64,000 nucleotides of DNA from Tyto alba (taxonomy: Eukaryota; Chordata; Aves; Strigiformes; Tytonidae), in assembly GCF_018691265.1 (NCBI RefSeq), contig NW_024881327.1:26715936-26779935 (forward strand). Direction: 5' to 3'. A program made the translations under genes and the position numbers. The notes under the pieces are model-generated. The model saw nothing but the letters and a program-made list of their open reading frames with translations. It did not search any database and was not told the origin of the DNA. The number at the start of each line of letters is the position of its first letter. The stretch's first letter is position 1. Shown here piece by piece: positions 40,001 through 55,000 of the stretch.

Positions 40001-43000
40001 ATAAAAACTGTTTTCTTGAAGACCAAAATAGAATAAACTTATCCACTGGGAAGCAGAGAAAGCCTTAAAACCTTTAGAAGTTAAGAAGGAAGACAAATAA
40101 AAATTGGAACCACATCAGAGAAGGATATTCCCCTGTGGCCCATGACTGACAGATCTGGTTTCACCTCCACTTCTAAAAGCAGATTGAGGTATTCCTTTTA
40201 ATAAAACCTTACGTGGCAGTAGAATGAAGACTAGATCCATTGGTTATAAACTGAAAGGCAGATAAAAAAAAATCCTTCAAATTATGCCTTCAAAAAGCTC
40301 TTAAAAATAATCATATATATACACACTACTGACAGACTAAGATATCAGTTTCTCATAATCTTCTTATTTGAATTACACAAATCAGTATCTATTACATGCA
40401 GACAACCTTACTTTCTAGGGGGTTTGGGTTGCTTTACCATCAGTGTCTTGGCAAAGGGAGGTAGAGTTAAATTTCATGAATCTCCCTCCTTAAGATTCTA
40501 GAAACATTCTGTCCTCGCTTCACTTCCATATTATAAACATACCTTTGAATACGCTGTAATGTCCTCTATCAACTATTTAGCTTTTGTATTTTATTATTTC
40601 TGAAAAGCAACAAAAAATATTAAGAACATGTACTGCTTTTTTGTTCTTGCTAGTGTTACATATGCAATGAAAGGGAGAGTTGAAATCTCTTTCTTCTGCA
40701 TCAACAGATAATTCAATAAATTCCAGTGCAACTACAGTTCTGCAACCCTATTAAACACAATAGAGTTAGAGAGGCATAACCAAAGGCTTAATTTGGCTAC
40801 CAGCATTTTTCTTACTCATGCTAGAGAATAAAAAAGAAAACAACCAGCCTGATTCTCAGGCTGACAGGAAAGAAACGCATCTTTTTACCTTCCTGAAGAT
40901 ACTTGTTATGGAAGCATGTGTTTTCTGAGTCACTGGTGATAAATTAACGTTATAGAGCTCAAATCTAATGACTGATGCAGTGGCAACCAAACTTTCTGGA
41001 CGTATACATCACTTCTCAACATCAGGACAGCCCGGCACCTATCATGCCACATCGTACCTGTATTCCCACAAGTTCCAAATTTAGTGCACATAAATAGCAA
41101 CTATCTTGCATACAAGGAGCACGTTTGATGAGGCTGACTGAACCTACATATACTGAAAAAAAATCAACACTTGCAAAAGTCTCAGCTATGCAACACCTAT
41201 GCCAAAAGAATACACTGCTCATGCACACAGTTATAACCCACTTGTGCTTCTGTTGCCCAGAGGGAAGCTGAGTGGCACCGCCTCAATCACCACTCCACCA
41301 CTGGCTATCACCTTGCCTGGGCAATCTTCACCTTTCCCTTACATGATCAGCATCAAATCACAACATGACAAAGTGAGACTAGCAAGACTTCAAGTAACAG
41401 CTGAGTAGGCTACAGCTACATTCACTTTTCTGACAGGCTGTAGATTGAGAATGCACAATCCAGATCTTACGCATGTGTACAGGAATGTATCACTGTATCT
41501 CTTAGAAGTTGTTTGTGAACAAACAAGTACGTCTATTTTGACAGCTGGCAAACTAGAACAAGAAGTTCCCTACAAGCTTCTTGGATGACTAGAAAAAGGC
41601 GAGATGCAAACTGAACCTAGATGTGCTTATCAATATCCCACAGTTCAATAACAGGCTATGGTTCCACATTGAGAAACCAAGCAAATTTGAATACCGTTTC
41701 CATCAGTATGTAAAAACATAATCATATCAGCTATTCAACTTTAGTTATTCCATCAGTCTTAGCTCACGGTAAGATGACATACCCATCATGTCTACTTTTC
41801 TTAGCAGATAAATCATCTCCTGCTGCAGGTCTCCTCTTTTTCCTTGGAGGCATCACTTTACTAAAGCAGTCTGATGAACTGCAAGACCGGAGACTTCCTA
41901 CAGAGGGAATTAAAAACACCAGTACAAGAAATGAAACTGTTGCAGACCAGTTAAACTGTGTCCACTAATAGGCATATTACAAAGGGAAAGGAAGGGAGGA
42001 AGTTAGTGGATTTAAAAATTACAGAAGAAATGGTCTCCTTTCAATAAGCAAAATTCGTCTCACTTTTACATGGTGTGCTATGACCAGATTTCAGTTAAGG
42101 CCAAAAGTACTATACCAAAACATACAGTAGTGCTCGTGCTACTTCAGTCTAACAAAAGGCAAGAACTGATACTATCCTGAAGTATTTAAGTTCTCAAAAA
42201 GGCATCCTTATTTCTAGTCATTTATTCAAATCAGAACTTCTGAGACTTTTTCAAATACAAATGTGACTCAAAAACTAGAGCACCTACCTCTAGAAAACAG
42301 AACCTTTTTATTTTTAAGCCACAAGTTTTTCATGATGCAGAGAACAAGGGGTAGGAAAGGTTTTGTTTGGTCATTCTTTGGGGTTTGATTTCTTTGTTGT
42401 TGGTGGTTTTGTGCTTTGTTTTGGGTTTTTGTTGAGTGGGGGGGCCTCGGGGGAAGAGACATTCAGCAGCCACTAGGGATATAAGTAAGTGGCTGGCTGT
42501 ATCATTTGGACTGGATAGTTCCCAGAGAATTAAGGTCTCCAAGCAGGGAACAGCCAATTCAAGACACTGATAACAGTCAAGTGGCAGTCTTTCCCTCCCC
42601 TTCTCTCTGCTACATACTCCTATGTCTCTGGTGCCTCTTCCGTGTGCCAATCCAGCTCACCAAACCTGTAGATAATTAACCCAAGCAAAAAAGAATAACA
42701 ACTTTCTGTACATTAGCACAAGAAAGAGCACAGGACCAGCCCTTCTGACCACAGCAAGTCGTTAAATTGCCTTTGCTGTCTCATGAAAACAGTAGGCTAA
42801 CACTCCAGGCAAAATTCTGTCCTACTTTCATATACTGAAGACCACATGAACACCTGAGAAAGGTGTATGTAAGAGCAGCTCAAAGAGCTATCAAAGCTCT
42901 AAATGTTACACAGAGAATTTTAAAAGGAAAGGAAGAGAGAGGTGAGGTATAAAAATCCAGACACAAAGCAATGCCAAAGAAACCTGCGAGAAAATATGAA

Positions 43001-46000
43001 GAACTCCAGCATGCCTGCGCTACCTTCTCTTAGCCTCAGCAGCATCCAGGTTTAGCTATGCTTTATTAAAATGCCCACAAAATCTTTTATTTTAAATCAC
43101 AGCACAGAAGCAAGCAATGAAACTTTGACTACTTTTTGACACCAAGGGAGTAGACTGAAATCAGAGGCCCAATTCCCAACAAATACTAACAGCAATCTTT
43201 TGCTTACCTATTCTTCGTATCTTTGAAAGTCTCTCTCCTGTTATAGGAGAAACACATGTAAGGACCTTACACAGCCTCACAGGCTTTGCTACACGTACTT
43301 TATTTTAAACATGCACTGAAACTATGCATATGAAAGGATGGATTTTTCTAGTATTAGGGAAGATGATCAAACCAGTTTTTACATCAAGAGGAACTAATTT
43401 GGATTCAAGTAATAAAGCTTTTACACTTAGTATGCCTTCTTCGGTCTCACCTTTGTATTCATTTCTATTAAGAAAAGTAATCTCTCTAGTTCAAGAAACA
43501 TTTTTTCCAATTCCAAAGTTCTTCCTATATTTCATTTATCTATTTATTTATTTATTTACCCTGAAGATCCCTCACCCCAGCATCCTCCCGGGAAAGTATG
43601 GCCATACCTACACTACCTTCTAGAAACAAAATTTTATGAGTATTGTAAATTCAAATTATAATTTAAATAGTTATCAAAAAATTTCCAAACATTTTATTCC
43701 CTAAACTATTATCACATGAAAAATCATAATGGCTGTGTCAGAAGAATATACTTCTAGAAGCACTGTCCAGAATACCTTACAAAAGGAAATTAACACTACT
43801 TATCATCTTCTCACCAATATCAGATATATTTGAAACAGGTAAGCCAGAGGCCATCAAAAACTCACAGTATGCCCAATGCATTTTACTACCCAGATTAAAG
43901 AAACTAAGGAACCTGACCTGCTGAATGTCACTTGTTCCATCCGACTATGCCTGCAAATTAATGATACCGCGAAACCATATTCCTGTAAGTTATTGAAGGT
44001 GTGATGCTTCGTGGCTTTTTAGATCAAGTTTTTGAATACTCTGCCAGTAAGTATTTTTTGAAAACCTACACGAACTAAAAACACTTAAAATGACAACAGA
44101 ACTTAACAAATGGCTAGAGACAGCCAACAGACTCAGACACACACTAAATTTAATAAATGAAAACGTGCTAATGAACACCTTGCTTTGGAAAATATGTACG
44201 TACTTGAGTACAACCTACAGCTACGTCATTCCTCTGAGAGCAATTTGATAATTTTTAAATATCTTCCTATTTAAAAAAAAAAAAAAAAATTCTATTCGTG
44301 ATGGCCACAGGCACTGGATGCTGGTAAAATGCAAGAGAAACCACCAACCCCCCCACAGGGTTTGTCCAGTTTACAAAATCATATAATGGCTTGGATTGGA
44401 AGGGACCTTAAACATTATCTAGTTCCAACCCCCCTGCCATAGGGGGTTATTTACTGGTTATTTGATTGGGAAAAGAAATATGCAAGGCCTCTGTCAAAAG
44501 AGAAGCATAGGAAAAGATGAAAATAAAATAAACAGTTATAGAAAAGGAAAATAATCTCATCAGATCTGCAACCCCATACAAACCAAAGAATTTAACCCAA
44601 GAATTCCTGCTTGAAGTTTTTTCCTCATTAAATAAGACATTTTTAGGAAGATTTCTTTAACTTGTTTTAAAGGCTTAAACTGCTAATAGAATTCAACATA
44701 ACCCAATTTCTCCAATGACTCATATGAAAAACTTGTACCCTTTCCTGGTTTTAATGTATCTTGCTGCAGCTCTCAAACTGACAGAAAAAGGAAGAAAAGA
44801 GATAGCTCAAAAGTTGGTAAGTGGCTATTAAATGCAGGTGTACACTCCCCTCACACACAAACACACACACAGACATTAGGTGGACAAACATATTGTACAT
44901 GCTGTCAGAGATTTAATATCTTAATAACTGATATTTGGACTAAGTCTTCACTAAGTTTTAACTGCTGAATGATCTCCAAACTACTAAAAAACACAGCATG
45001 TTATTTTAAAAATATTTCCTTTTATTCCTAGAATCAGTGCATTGAATTTAAAGGGCAGTTACAGTTTCCCTGTAACAAACTCTGAAAGTTAAACCAGCAG
45101 AATATTTCTCTTATTTCCATCTAAAGCTAAAAACTATCAGAGTTTGTTGTTTTTTTGTTTAAATTCTTGCAATTTCTTATTTTACACTATATCTCACTAA
45201 GTAGCATCAATATTAACCTTTCCTATAGAGAGATTTCTAATTCTAAATGTATTTTCTAGATCTAACCTTTCACAACTAATTTAGCTTCTCAAAGGTCTGA
45301 TCATCTGCAAACGAACATGCAGCTCCCTCTGACTTCATGCAAAGTTTGACAGGAACTTTACTTACCGAGTGCAGCTTCTCTGATGTGATTATCTTCAAAG
45401 TTTCTTACTCCTGGGTCTCAACTCAAGATTGGCAGAACCCTCCTAGTTCCCACTGATTTTTTTGACACTTGAAGCTAGCATTTGCAAGGTAGAGCCTCCA
45501 AATGGCTGCTGAATAGGCCACCATCAGCCAAAAGCCTGCCGAGTATAAATGTTGTTTGCCAAACGTTTTATTCAATACTTCCAAATTTGCAGGAGACAAA
45601 GCTACCAAAGGGAATTATCAACTCAAGAGCTAAAATTCACCCTAAGAAATTTAAAACAGCATGCAAGATAATCACCACAAGGCAGGGACACTCCTAGAAT
45701 AGCAACAAAACCAGAACAAACAAAAAAGAAAAAACAGAAGTCAATAAATAAGAATTCCACAAGCTCTGTCCCTACAGAAGTGATTTACAGACATGTAATT
45801 TTCACCTTCTCTCTAGATAATGCCCATGAATAATCCTGCTCTTCTGATGCTTAAGTAGAGGGATATTTCAAAGGAAAAATAATTAGAAACTATGAATGCT
45901 GAAGCAATTGTAAAGATATAGCTGCTCACTTAATGATGCAACAAGACCACCACAAGTACAGTTAACAATCATCATTTTTCAGATACAAGAGGAGAAAACT

Positions 46001-49000
46001 AAGATACTCATCAAAGCACCAAACAGCTTGCAATCTTGTAAAAGGAAAAATCATCTTCTCTATCTTGAATTCCACACTACTGAATTGCTTTGGACTCAAA
46101 AGGGTTTTCTTCTCTAAAACAACAAAAAATAGTAGAGGCAAAAGTAATTACACACACACGCACACGCACGCTTCAAGAACAGCAATGAAGCCTTGTTTTT
46201 GCTGAAGACATTACCTTGTTCTTTTAAACAAGCCAGGTGACAACAAGAAGTGTACTTTTAAAGACATTTTAGTCTGGATAGGTAAGTCAGAATTTAATAA
46301 CCAAATCATGATTTTAAGCTATTAACAAGTTACTAGATTTGTGCTTATAACAAAAAAAAAATATTATTTCAAATTCTAGAGAGAGTTTTCCAAGCTAATG
46401 CATATACATAGTAGAAGAAAAAGGAATTGTTTACAGAATCTGAATGCTTATTTTTCTTATCCCTGCAAACAGGGGAAAAGGCAAAAGCCCGTGATACATT
46501 TACAACCTACTTCACCTACTTCCTACTTCATTTTTCAAATATTTATGCACACTGAATGCTAACACATTTTATGAGACTGTAATCGTTACAGGTGACTGGG
46601 CTTTTCAAGTGAGCTCCCAAATCACTGAAGGAATTCTGAAACTGCCAACCTCTAGCTCTTAAGATATTTAGGATCTGTTTCCAGAAAATAAATTTGGCTA
46701 ATACTTAGAAAATATATATTTTGCTTAAAGTAATTTAGATGTCCAGTATATTTAGTTAGCTCAGAAACAACTACTTTGAAATAAATGTAATATGCACTAA
46801 AGCTCATTATAAATATAAAGCTAAAATTGAAATACTCAGGTTTTTTTAAATAGCTCTTAGAAATCTCAACCAAATGCAGATATGCATTAAGTTACCCCAA
46901 AAGCAGGGCCCACAATGTAATAACATTAATCAGGGTAGTTATGTCAGAAAACCATGAGTGTCAGTATAAAGCAGTTTATCAGAACCAGTGACATGCTCAA
47001 ACACCTTCCAACAGAGATAAAGAGCGCTCTGAGGCTAATTTCTTATACTGACCTTTATGGCAGAAGTGCTAGGCAAGAGATAAGACCAATTCTGACTACC
47101 TTAACACTTACTGATTGATTTAGTGACAAAAGGGTACTACCTCAATGCTTCACAACAGCTTTTTGTGATTAAAAGTAAACAAAGATTATGGAATGTACTT
47201 TCACACATGAAATCAGTGTGCATCTGTGTTTAGTTAGAGCACCTGGAGCACAGAGAGGAAAATTCCAAGTCTCTACAAGGAAATGGGAAAAGACAACAGT
47301 TCTAACATATAGACAATAAAATCTCTGACTGTCTTGGACTACCTGCCTTACCCTCTTTTGCAGAGGTTTTTAGTTTATATGATCAGCTAATTTCAAGTAT
47401 CAAATCACTAATCACACTGATAGAAAATAGATAGAAGCATTTTGTAGCTAGGGTAAGATAGTTCAACTAAAGTCATCTGTCACAGTATGAAGGAGAGTAC
47501 ATAAGCCCTAAGTGAGCTATGTCCAATCCCAAACAATGCAGTCCTATGCATCTCATACTGCTCTAGACTAAGTGTGCTAGATTTGTAAGTGTGTCCCAGA
47601 AATCTCCAGGAGAAGCTGACAGCTCTCTCTGATTTCTTAAGCACCCAAGGTAACATCAGCAAACATAGTCCGCACCTCAGAATAGAGAAAAACTTTGAGA
47701 CAGATGGTAGAATAGATATGGTCAGTTTTAAAGAACAGTTATGCTGAGTGATCAGGGCTTGAAGCCAGTAAGTTATTTTCCTTCCTTCTTAGGTATCACG
47801 CCTAAAACACAGAAAGGAAGGAAGAAAAAGAAATCAAGGAAGATGCCAGCTCCTAAGTAACAAGCTGAGGAGGAGGTAACAAATGTTGCAAGACATCAAG
47901 TCACAAAGCACAAATGTTGATGAGTCAAGAATGGCAGCAAGCTAGTACCAGGCACCCGAGATGAAGGCCTTGAAAAATTATGACATTTTATTGAACAGAA
48001 AACAGATCTGGGCTAAAAAATAGCCCTTAGACAATGATTGAAAATCTGCCCAAGAAACAGAAACAACCTGCATCAAAACCACTCAAAAAAAAAAGCTGGG
48101 TTGTTTGGAGCACAGCATTTAAACTCGGTCACAGGCATCGCAACAGTCATAAGAGGTCTCGATACCGCCCTGTTCTCACTAATGCTCTTTCAAGAGTCAA
48201 AACACTGCAAGAACATGGATATTCTGCTAATCTAATGGTTTGAGTCCAAGGAGTGAGAGAAATTTTTCATGAAGTCTTCTAAAATATTTACACTAAGAAA
48301 TTGTAAAACAATAGATGCTGCTGACACCCGTGCAAGCCCTTCACAACTGGATAAATTAAAAACATGACCATCTATTTTGAAGAAAACTTTAAAAAATCCT
48401 GGCACTTGTTTCTAAAACTCCTTTAGCTTCCTAAATACAATATTCAATGATGTTAGAGACAAATCTTTGAAGAAGCATGTTTAAATTGTTTCAATCTATT
48501 TCTACTGCATCCCTATTAAATACCTGTCTGGTGATCGTCTTGACCAGCGTCCTCTGTCAGATTCTGCAAGAGAATAGGAATGATACAGTTAAACAAGATG
48601 GTGATCTTCATCGTCCAGTTATGTTTTTAACCTTTACTTGATATTAGTATTAATCTTAATTACTTAAGGAGCATCTAGCTAAGACTGTAGAGCTTTGTGT
48701 TTTCAGTTCATATTTATCTAGAAAGTTCAAAGATAATGTTTAAATAATTTGAAACTTTATCAAAAACATATCAAACTGTTTCAAGAGTGGAAATAACCAT
48801 TAATTGGATGGTGAATTTTGCATTGTTATACTGAACAATTCCATTAATAAATGCAGCATCAGAAAGACTGAATTTACCATTTACCACATAAATGGCTTTG
48901 CTTAAGGATAAACATGCATATGTTAAAGAAAACTGATTAAAAACCAACTGAAATCTTGGAAATTAGTTACCCCCTTTTTTAGGCATTCTTTTCCACTAAA

Positions 49001-52000
49001 TTTGCAATGTACAAACAGAAGCCATATCAGCATTTCCAGCTATGCTTGCAATAAACAAATGTAAATGCACGGCAAACAAGCAAGGACAGTGTTCAAAAAA
49101 ATCTTGTTTCACTCTCTGCATGGTTGTAAGAGGACTGGTTGCTCATTCAATATGTTTTCCGGAAGAACTGTAAGAAATTGGATAACAATGATGATTACCA
49201 TCATTTGATATATCTAGGAAAGCTTCTTCTATTAAGACATCATCTAAATCCAGTGTTGCAGCAAACAGTGCCCAAACTCCACTCTGATCCCTAGAGTATA
49301 ATTTGTCACTTTTTACTACTACTGCTTATCTCTTAACAGATTCAAACCCAACAGCCTCTCATACAAAAATGCAGTCACAGTTCTTAAAAGTGTAGTCAGT
49401 GATTTCAATCACCAAAAATTCTGGACTAAAGTCCTAGCTATTCTGGTTAGAGAAAATGGCAAGTCATTACCAGCCTATTGAGGGTGTGGTAAATCTTGTG
49501 AATATTTGCCAGTGTTGATAGGTGAGAATTCAGTTGAAAATCTAGAGGGGGAAAAACAAACAAAAACAAAAATTTTAAACTCTCTGGTTTCCAGTAGTAG
49601 CAACCAAAATTTTCTAATGTTCTGATCATTTAATAAAATCATCTCTACACTTTTTCAGCATCAACATTTTCAACACCAAGTGGAGTCAGTAAGTGAAATC
49701 TGCAAAAGATATCCTACATATGCAGTTTTCTTAAGGCATGGGTGACCCTCAGGAAAGCAGAACTAGAGCTAACTATAGCTAAATAAGAAATTCTGTTAAA
49801 AAAAAAAAAATTACATATTTACAACTTGTTTCCTTTGAACTGTGAATCATTGTAATTTCCATGCTACCCAGTCCTTGTTCCATCTATCCCAAAACCAAAT
49901 TTAAGTACCATGTAACATCCTAAAATCATTGCTAAAAATGCTAGTGTTTAAAAAAGATAATTTTATTAATACACATGTACTTGCCTTTATACTAATTTCC
50001 TTGCAAAACTAAGTGACTATAATACATTTACACAGTTGAAATACATCTTTCGTGTAACAAACGAAGGGTCACAATACACCAGCTGTTAAGACCAGAGCCA
50101 ATAAAACCAAAAATAAAATATTCTGACACTTCATGAAAGCAGCCATAGCATAGATGTTAACTTTGCTTCCATGCTCCAAAAATAAAACACTTCAGTTTGC
50201 TTCACTCACAAAAAAGCGACAAACTAATTTTTCTCTATTCTTTTAAATCCTCTACTTTTGCTAGAAATGTGTCAAGGACAAAACTGGAAAATAAGTAATT
50301 TACCAAAAAGATCAACTGCAATCCAGACAGGGAGCACGCAAACCAACAAGAATCTCAGTAGCTGGACACAGACCAGCTGACATGGATCAAAGATAGCCAA
50401 CCACTATACAATATTTCCATTTAAATTAAAAGAAAATTAGCTACCCCACTCGAACTCGTGCACAAAACCACTCTAATTAGAGATATGTACTACAGGACAA
50501 GCAACGTTTTTCAAGCAAAATTCTTCCATATGTGAAAAGCTGTGTGTCTAGTGTCACCGTGCAGTTAATGCGTTAAAGCATTTCTACTATGAGACATTTA
50601 ATTTGGCTTTGCCCATTAGTGGATACAAGATACAAATAAGGTCAAAAATGTAATTCCCACATTTCCATCCCACGCATTTCGAATTAATGCTCTCAAAATG
50701 CACTTAAGGTGACCCAGAATCTAAGGATAAACAAATCACCATTAAATATCAGATCCCCCAGTCAGTGAACCACACTGCTCTGAAGTTAAAAAGTGCATCT
50801 GAAAGAACTGCCTGCTGTAAGTGTACTTGTTACACACATTGTTAGGGAATTCTCGTCACAGTGGGTAAAAACAAATTCAAACTATACCTTTAGGAATCAT
50901 ACTTTTAATTTATTATGTTAGCTAGAGAGTATAATTTCACTAATTGGTATGTATTTCTTAATGTATTGTCCCCAATCCACCACCACAGCAATACGATTTC
51001 TGTAAGTCAGAAGTACCAAAAATGGAGTTTCCAAATCTAGATATACTTATCTATATGAAGTCAAAGACAATCCAAATCTTATCACGATATGATAGAAAGA
51101 TCTTGTATGTTGAACAGGGTGCTAGATTTTTCCCTGCATTAAGTGCTCAGTAAAGTTCCATTTTTGCCAGTCAAGCAATACCATGCAGAACCATTCTGCA
51201 GAAAGCTAATCCTGAGTTTCTCAGCCAACTTTCAATTCAATGTTAAGGAATTGAAAAAAAAAAAAAGGGGGGGGGGTGCAGTGAGATGGAACATAAAAGA
51301 CATTCTGAGAAGGGCAAGATTGAAAGGTAAGATTTATTTTGTTAACTGCCTAACCAGACTAAGCATTCTGGAATATGAATTTTGAAATTTCCCTTGTTGC
51401 TCAGCCTAAGATCTACAAAGCACATTAGTCTTTAGAGAAACCAGTTATACCTAGAGGAAACAAGCTAAGCAAGTATTTTATTCTAAGGTAATATTAAACA
51501 ATAATTTGTAGATGGTACTCTTAAAAACAATAGAAAAATATTTTAAAATTAGGATTATGTATCTTGGGTATTGTCTTTGAAATAAAACATTCCTATGAAC
51601 TTCAGAAATTTTAATTCATGCCAGTATGTTTCACACATCCACTGGAAATATTCTTACAATTTTAAGTTGTTACTTCAAAAATAGGTTACAAAATTATGAT
51701 GGACTTCGAGGGGTTACACAAATATATTTTACAGCTCTTACACAACAAGAGTCACACCTTAGTTCACAAAGACTGGTATATGCATATGAATATGGAGGAC
51801 CAGAGTCCAAAGTTTTCTCTCTTCCACAGAGAAAGCTTGCAAAGCAGGGATATTATCCAAGACTGAAAACAGGCTTCTTTTACAGTAACTGTTATAAAAG
51901 CATTTATGAGCAGCAGTCAATGAATTAAGAAGTTAAATTACAGCTCAGGACACCTTGCGAACTGGTCACAGTGTTTGCTATATCTATATTGCAAGGAAGA

Positions 52001-55000
52001 TACACAAAGTATCCTATGCCATTGAGAAGGTGTATTTTGAAAAAAAAAATGTTTTTGAAGAAACAGAATCCAAAAAATACCTCCCATGTTCAAATAATAC
52101 CATCTTGAAAACTAGTAAAGGGACAATGGTGTAGTCAACATGACAAGCAAGCGCTTCAACAGCTGGCAGCAAACATATGCTGCAGCAATATGCTCTCTCC
52201 CCTCCACTTCCAAAACTGCCACACTTGCTTATGCAGCCTCCGAGTTGTGCCTGCCTGCCTGACCCCCTAGGTCAGCCCACTACCCCAGGAACCTTATCTG
52301 CACAAGTTCTAAACACACAAACCCAGCCAGCTCAGTGATCCGAACCAGATCACCAAGGAGATGTAACACCACAGAAGCTGAGTTAGAGCAAGAAACAGGA
52401 AAGACCCTCCAAGTGCGAGCAAAATAGTCTTCTGTGGCAGCAGCAATGTGTAAATCAAACCAACTGTCCACCCCAGCCCCACTGTGAGAAGCTACACACT
52501 CGGCAGGTGGTTGTGGAAACTTTATACGGAGAAGCTATTTTTCACTGCATACAAGAGTCTGAAAGCACATGAATTGGTCTGAAAATATTTCGGGTTTTTT
52601 TTTCCTACAGAAAAAAATATTTTATAGCAAAGTACCACACAGCGTTCTGATCTGGGATCAGAGGTAGATGTGCTTGCTTCCTGTATGCTGAAATGTTTGC
52701 TAAGACTTTAAGAGGTGTACGTCAAACAAACGTACGTATTTTGTTGATTAAATTATTTTCCATGCAGATGTTAGCTCCTCTTTAGCAAGGACTGAAGCAA
52801 CGGAAATTCCCAATAGTATTAAATACTTCGCAGTAATTCAGAAAGTAACAGCTAATGAAAAGAAAGAAAGAAAAAAAAAAAAATCTGAGTAAAATAATTG
52901 CAAATCCAGAATCTGGAAAGGAAATAAATACTAGAGCCAACCTTATACCATGGAATTTAAACCTTGTCTGCAGTTTATCATTAGCACTTCATGTGAAGTG
53001 TTAAAGTTTGGGTTAGTCAATTAGTCACAATCATATACAATTTAAAAGTAAAAAGCAAACGGTTTTAAAATAGCTTGTAAAATACAATAAATTAAGGTTT
53101 ACACTATAGACCTGACAGTTATGGAGAGACAAAACAAACACCAGCTAGCTGGGCTTGCTTCCCTAACAAGCTAGACAAAAATCCTCCTACACCCCCCTCA
53201 TTAAGACAAACAAAAAACCTGCTGTATCTTAAATATAAGCAAATTATACACAAGAACTGAACTTGAATACTCTAATTTCCTATCTGAAATGAAAAAGCTT
53301 TAAAAGGTCAGGTCCAATTTTTTGTTTGAAGGAACCACATGTTGCCAAACTATTCAAATAAAACCACAAATGAATATCTAACAAAAAAAAGAAAGCCCAA
53401 AAACTTAATTCTGCCTAGGCGTCTACTCACACATAGACACATACCTGCCTGAACAAAAACTTTTAACTTGGTTCCTGCTGCCAAAATTATCATTTTAGAG
53501 CTTGCACAAAACACAGCTACAGGGTGCACTACAATCTACTAGAAATCTAGTAAAAAAGTAACAATAGTACTAAAGCAAAACAGCAACTGACTCCAAGTTC
53601 CCTTTAAAATCTTCTAGATTCTTTTCCCGAGCACAGAATACCTATACAAAATCGCACAGTAACAGTAGAGCCAAAAATATTTATTCTAGACAGACATGCC
53701 ACGTAAATGCTATAGATACAACTCTGTATTATAAGTTAAGTATGGAAATAGTCATAGTAATTTTTATTACTGCTAAAATATATCTGACTCAGTACAAATA
53801 TTGTGGGTAATCTTCTGTAACCTTCTCAGAAAAAAATTAGATAGAAAACACATACTAGACAGATTCATTCCTGAAAATTAAAATGGAACATTTATGCTTT
53901 TACTTTTATTTAACTGGTTTCCTTGGTTTTAAATAAAAGAACTGGAGAAAATTTGTAGTAGTACTGGAAATAACAGTTCACAGTACTGTCTTCTTAATTA
54001 GTTTTAAATTATTCTTTTTTTGATAAGTAAAGTTTATTTAATCTATGACCTATACCATTTCATGTTCTGTAGTATACTTCCAGAATTATCCTAACAGTAA
54101 GACAATTTATACTGATTAATGAACTTAGACATTCAGATCTCAAACCTACACTTGGCGAAAGCCTTCAATACCTATGCTCAGGAAGCAGAATTTCTACATT
54201 CGTTATTAAATGCAGAAAACAAAAAAGTGCATCAGTTTTATTTTCATTTACATAAAAACAGCATAACACACCTAAAAACTGAGATTCCCAAACTGCAGTA
54301 CAGCGCAGCTAGGAGCTGACGGCATTCCTGTCAAAAGACCGGATTAAGAATTCATTTCCAATGTGTCTGTAGCTGAACCTGGACAGGCAGTGACACCCTT
54401 TAGCAGGGGCAGCCTGCAGAAGAGACCTCTCTCCCAGTCCGTGATGTGAGAGCAAGCACGTGGGCACGGGGAAGCAGAGAAGAACAGGCCTGAAAAGCAG
54501 GGTCTCCCTCGATTTGGTAGAGTTGAACACAGGGCATGATTCAGAATGTAAGGCAAATCGAAGCGAATTCCAGCCTGGACAGTAAGGACATGCAATTAAA
54601 CGGAAAGAGAAGGGGGATGATCCATCCCAGCTTGAGGAGCAACAGGACCCAGCCACTAGAGCTAAAGACATGGCACTGCAGCAGGACATTTCTCTGGCAC
54701 ACGTGCATACAGAGCTGCACCAAGCTCAGAGCTACTGCTGACAGCAGCGGCATCCAAACCCACAGTTGCAAATTTGTGTACGTTTTCTAAACACAACAGC
54801 CTAAAATGCACTGAAGCAAAACATGCAGTGATTTAAGCTATTAAAAAAAAAAAAAAAAAAAACAAACTACAAAAAAAAACAAACCAAAACAAAACAAAAA
54901 CATCAAAATGTGGTTGAAATGAAACACACTAAAAAACCCCTATCATTTTAAGGTAAACATCCACATTCAACATTAACATTTGGTATTACCACATATAATC

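Larger units (their letters stand above)
32196..41782 (-). other. DCUN1D4: DCUN1D4 intron 4
   Basis: A 9.6 kb intron. It contains a perfect 24-base tandem duplication (35001-35048) and a G-rich tract (37027-37058). No interspersed repeat was recognised, and the many short open frames have no supportable product. Confidence 0.8.
41898..48523 (-). other. DCUN1D4: DCUN1D4 intron 3
   Basis: A 6.6 kb intron with a (TTTA)n tract, an A17 run, a CR1 3' scrap (44376-44447) and small CA repeats near 44860 and 46151. No other gene signal was seen. Confidence 0.8.
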
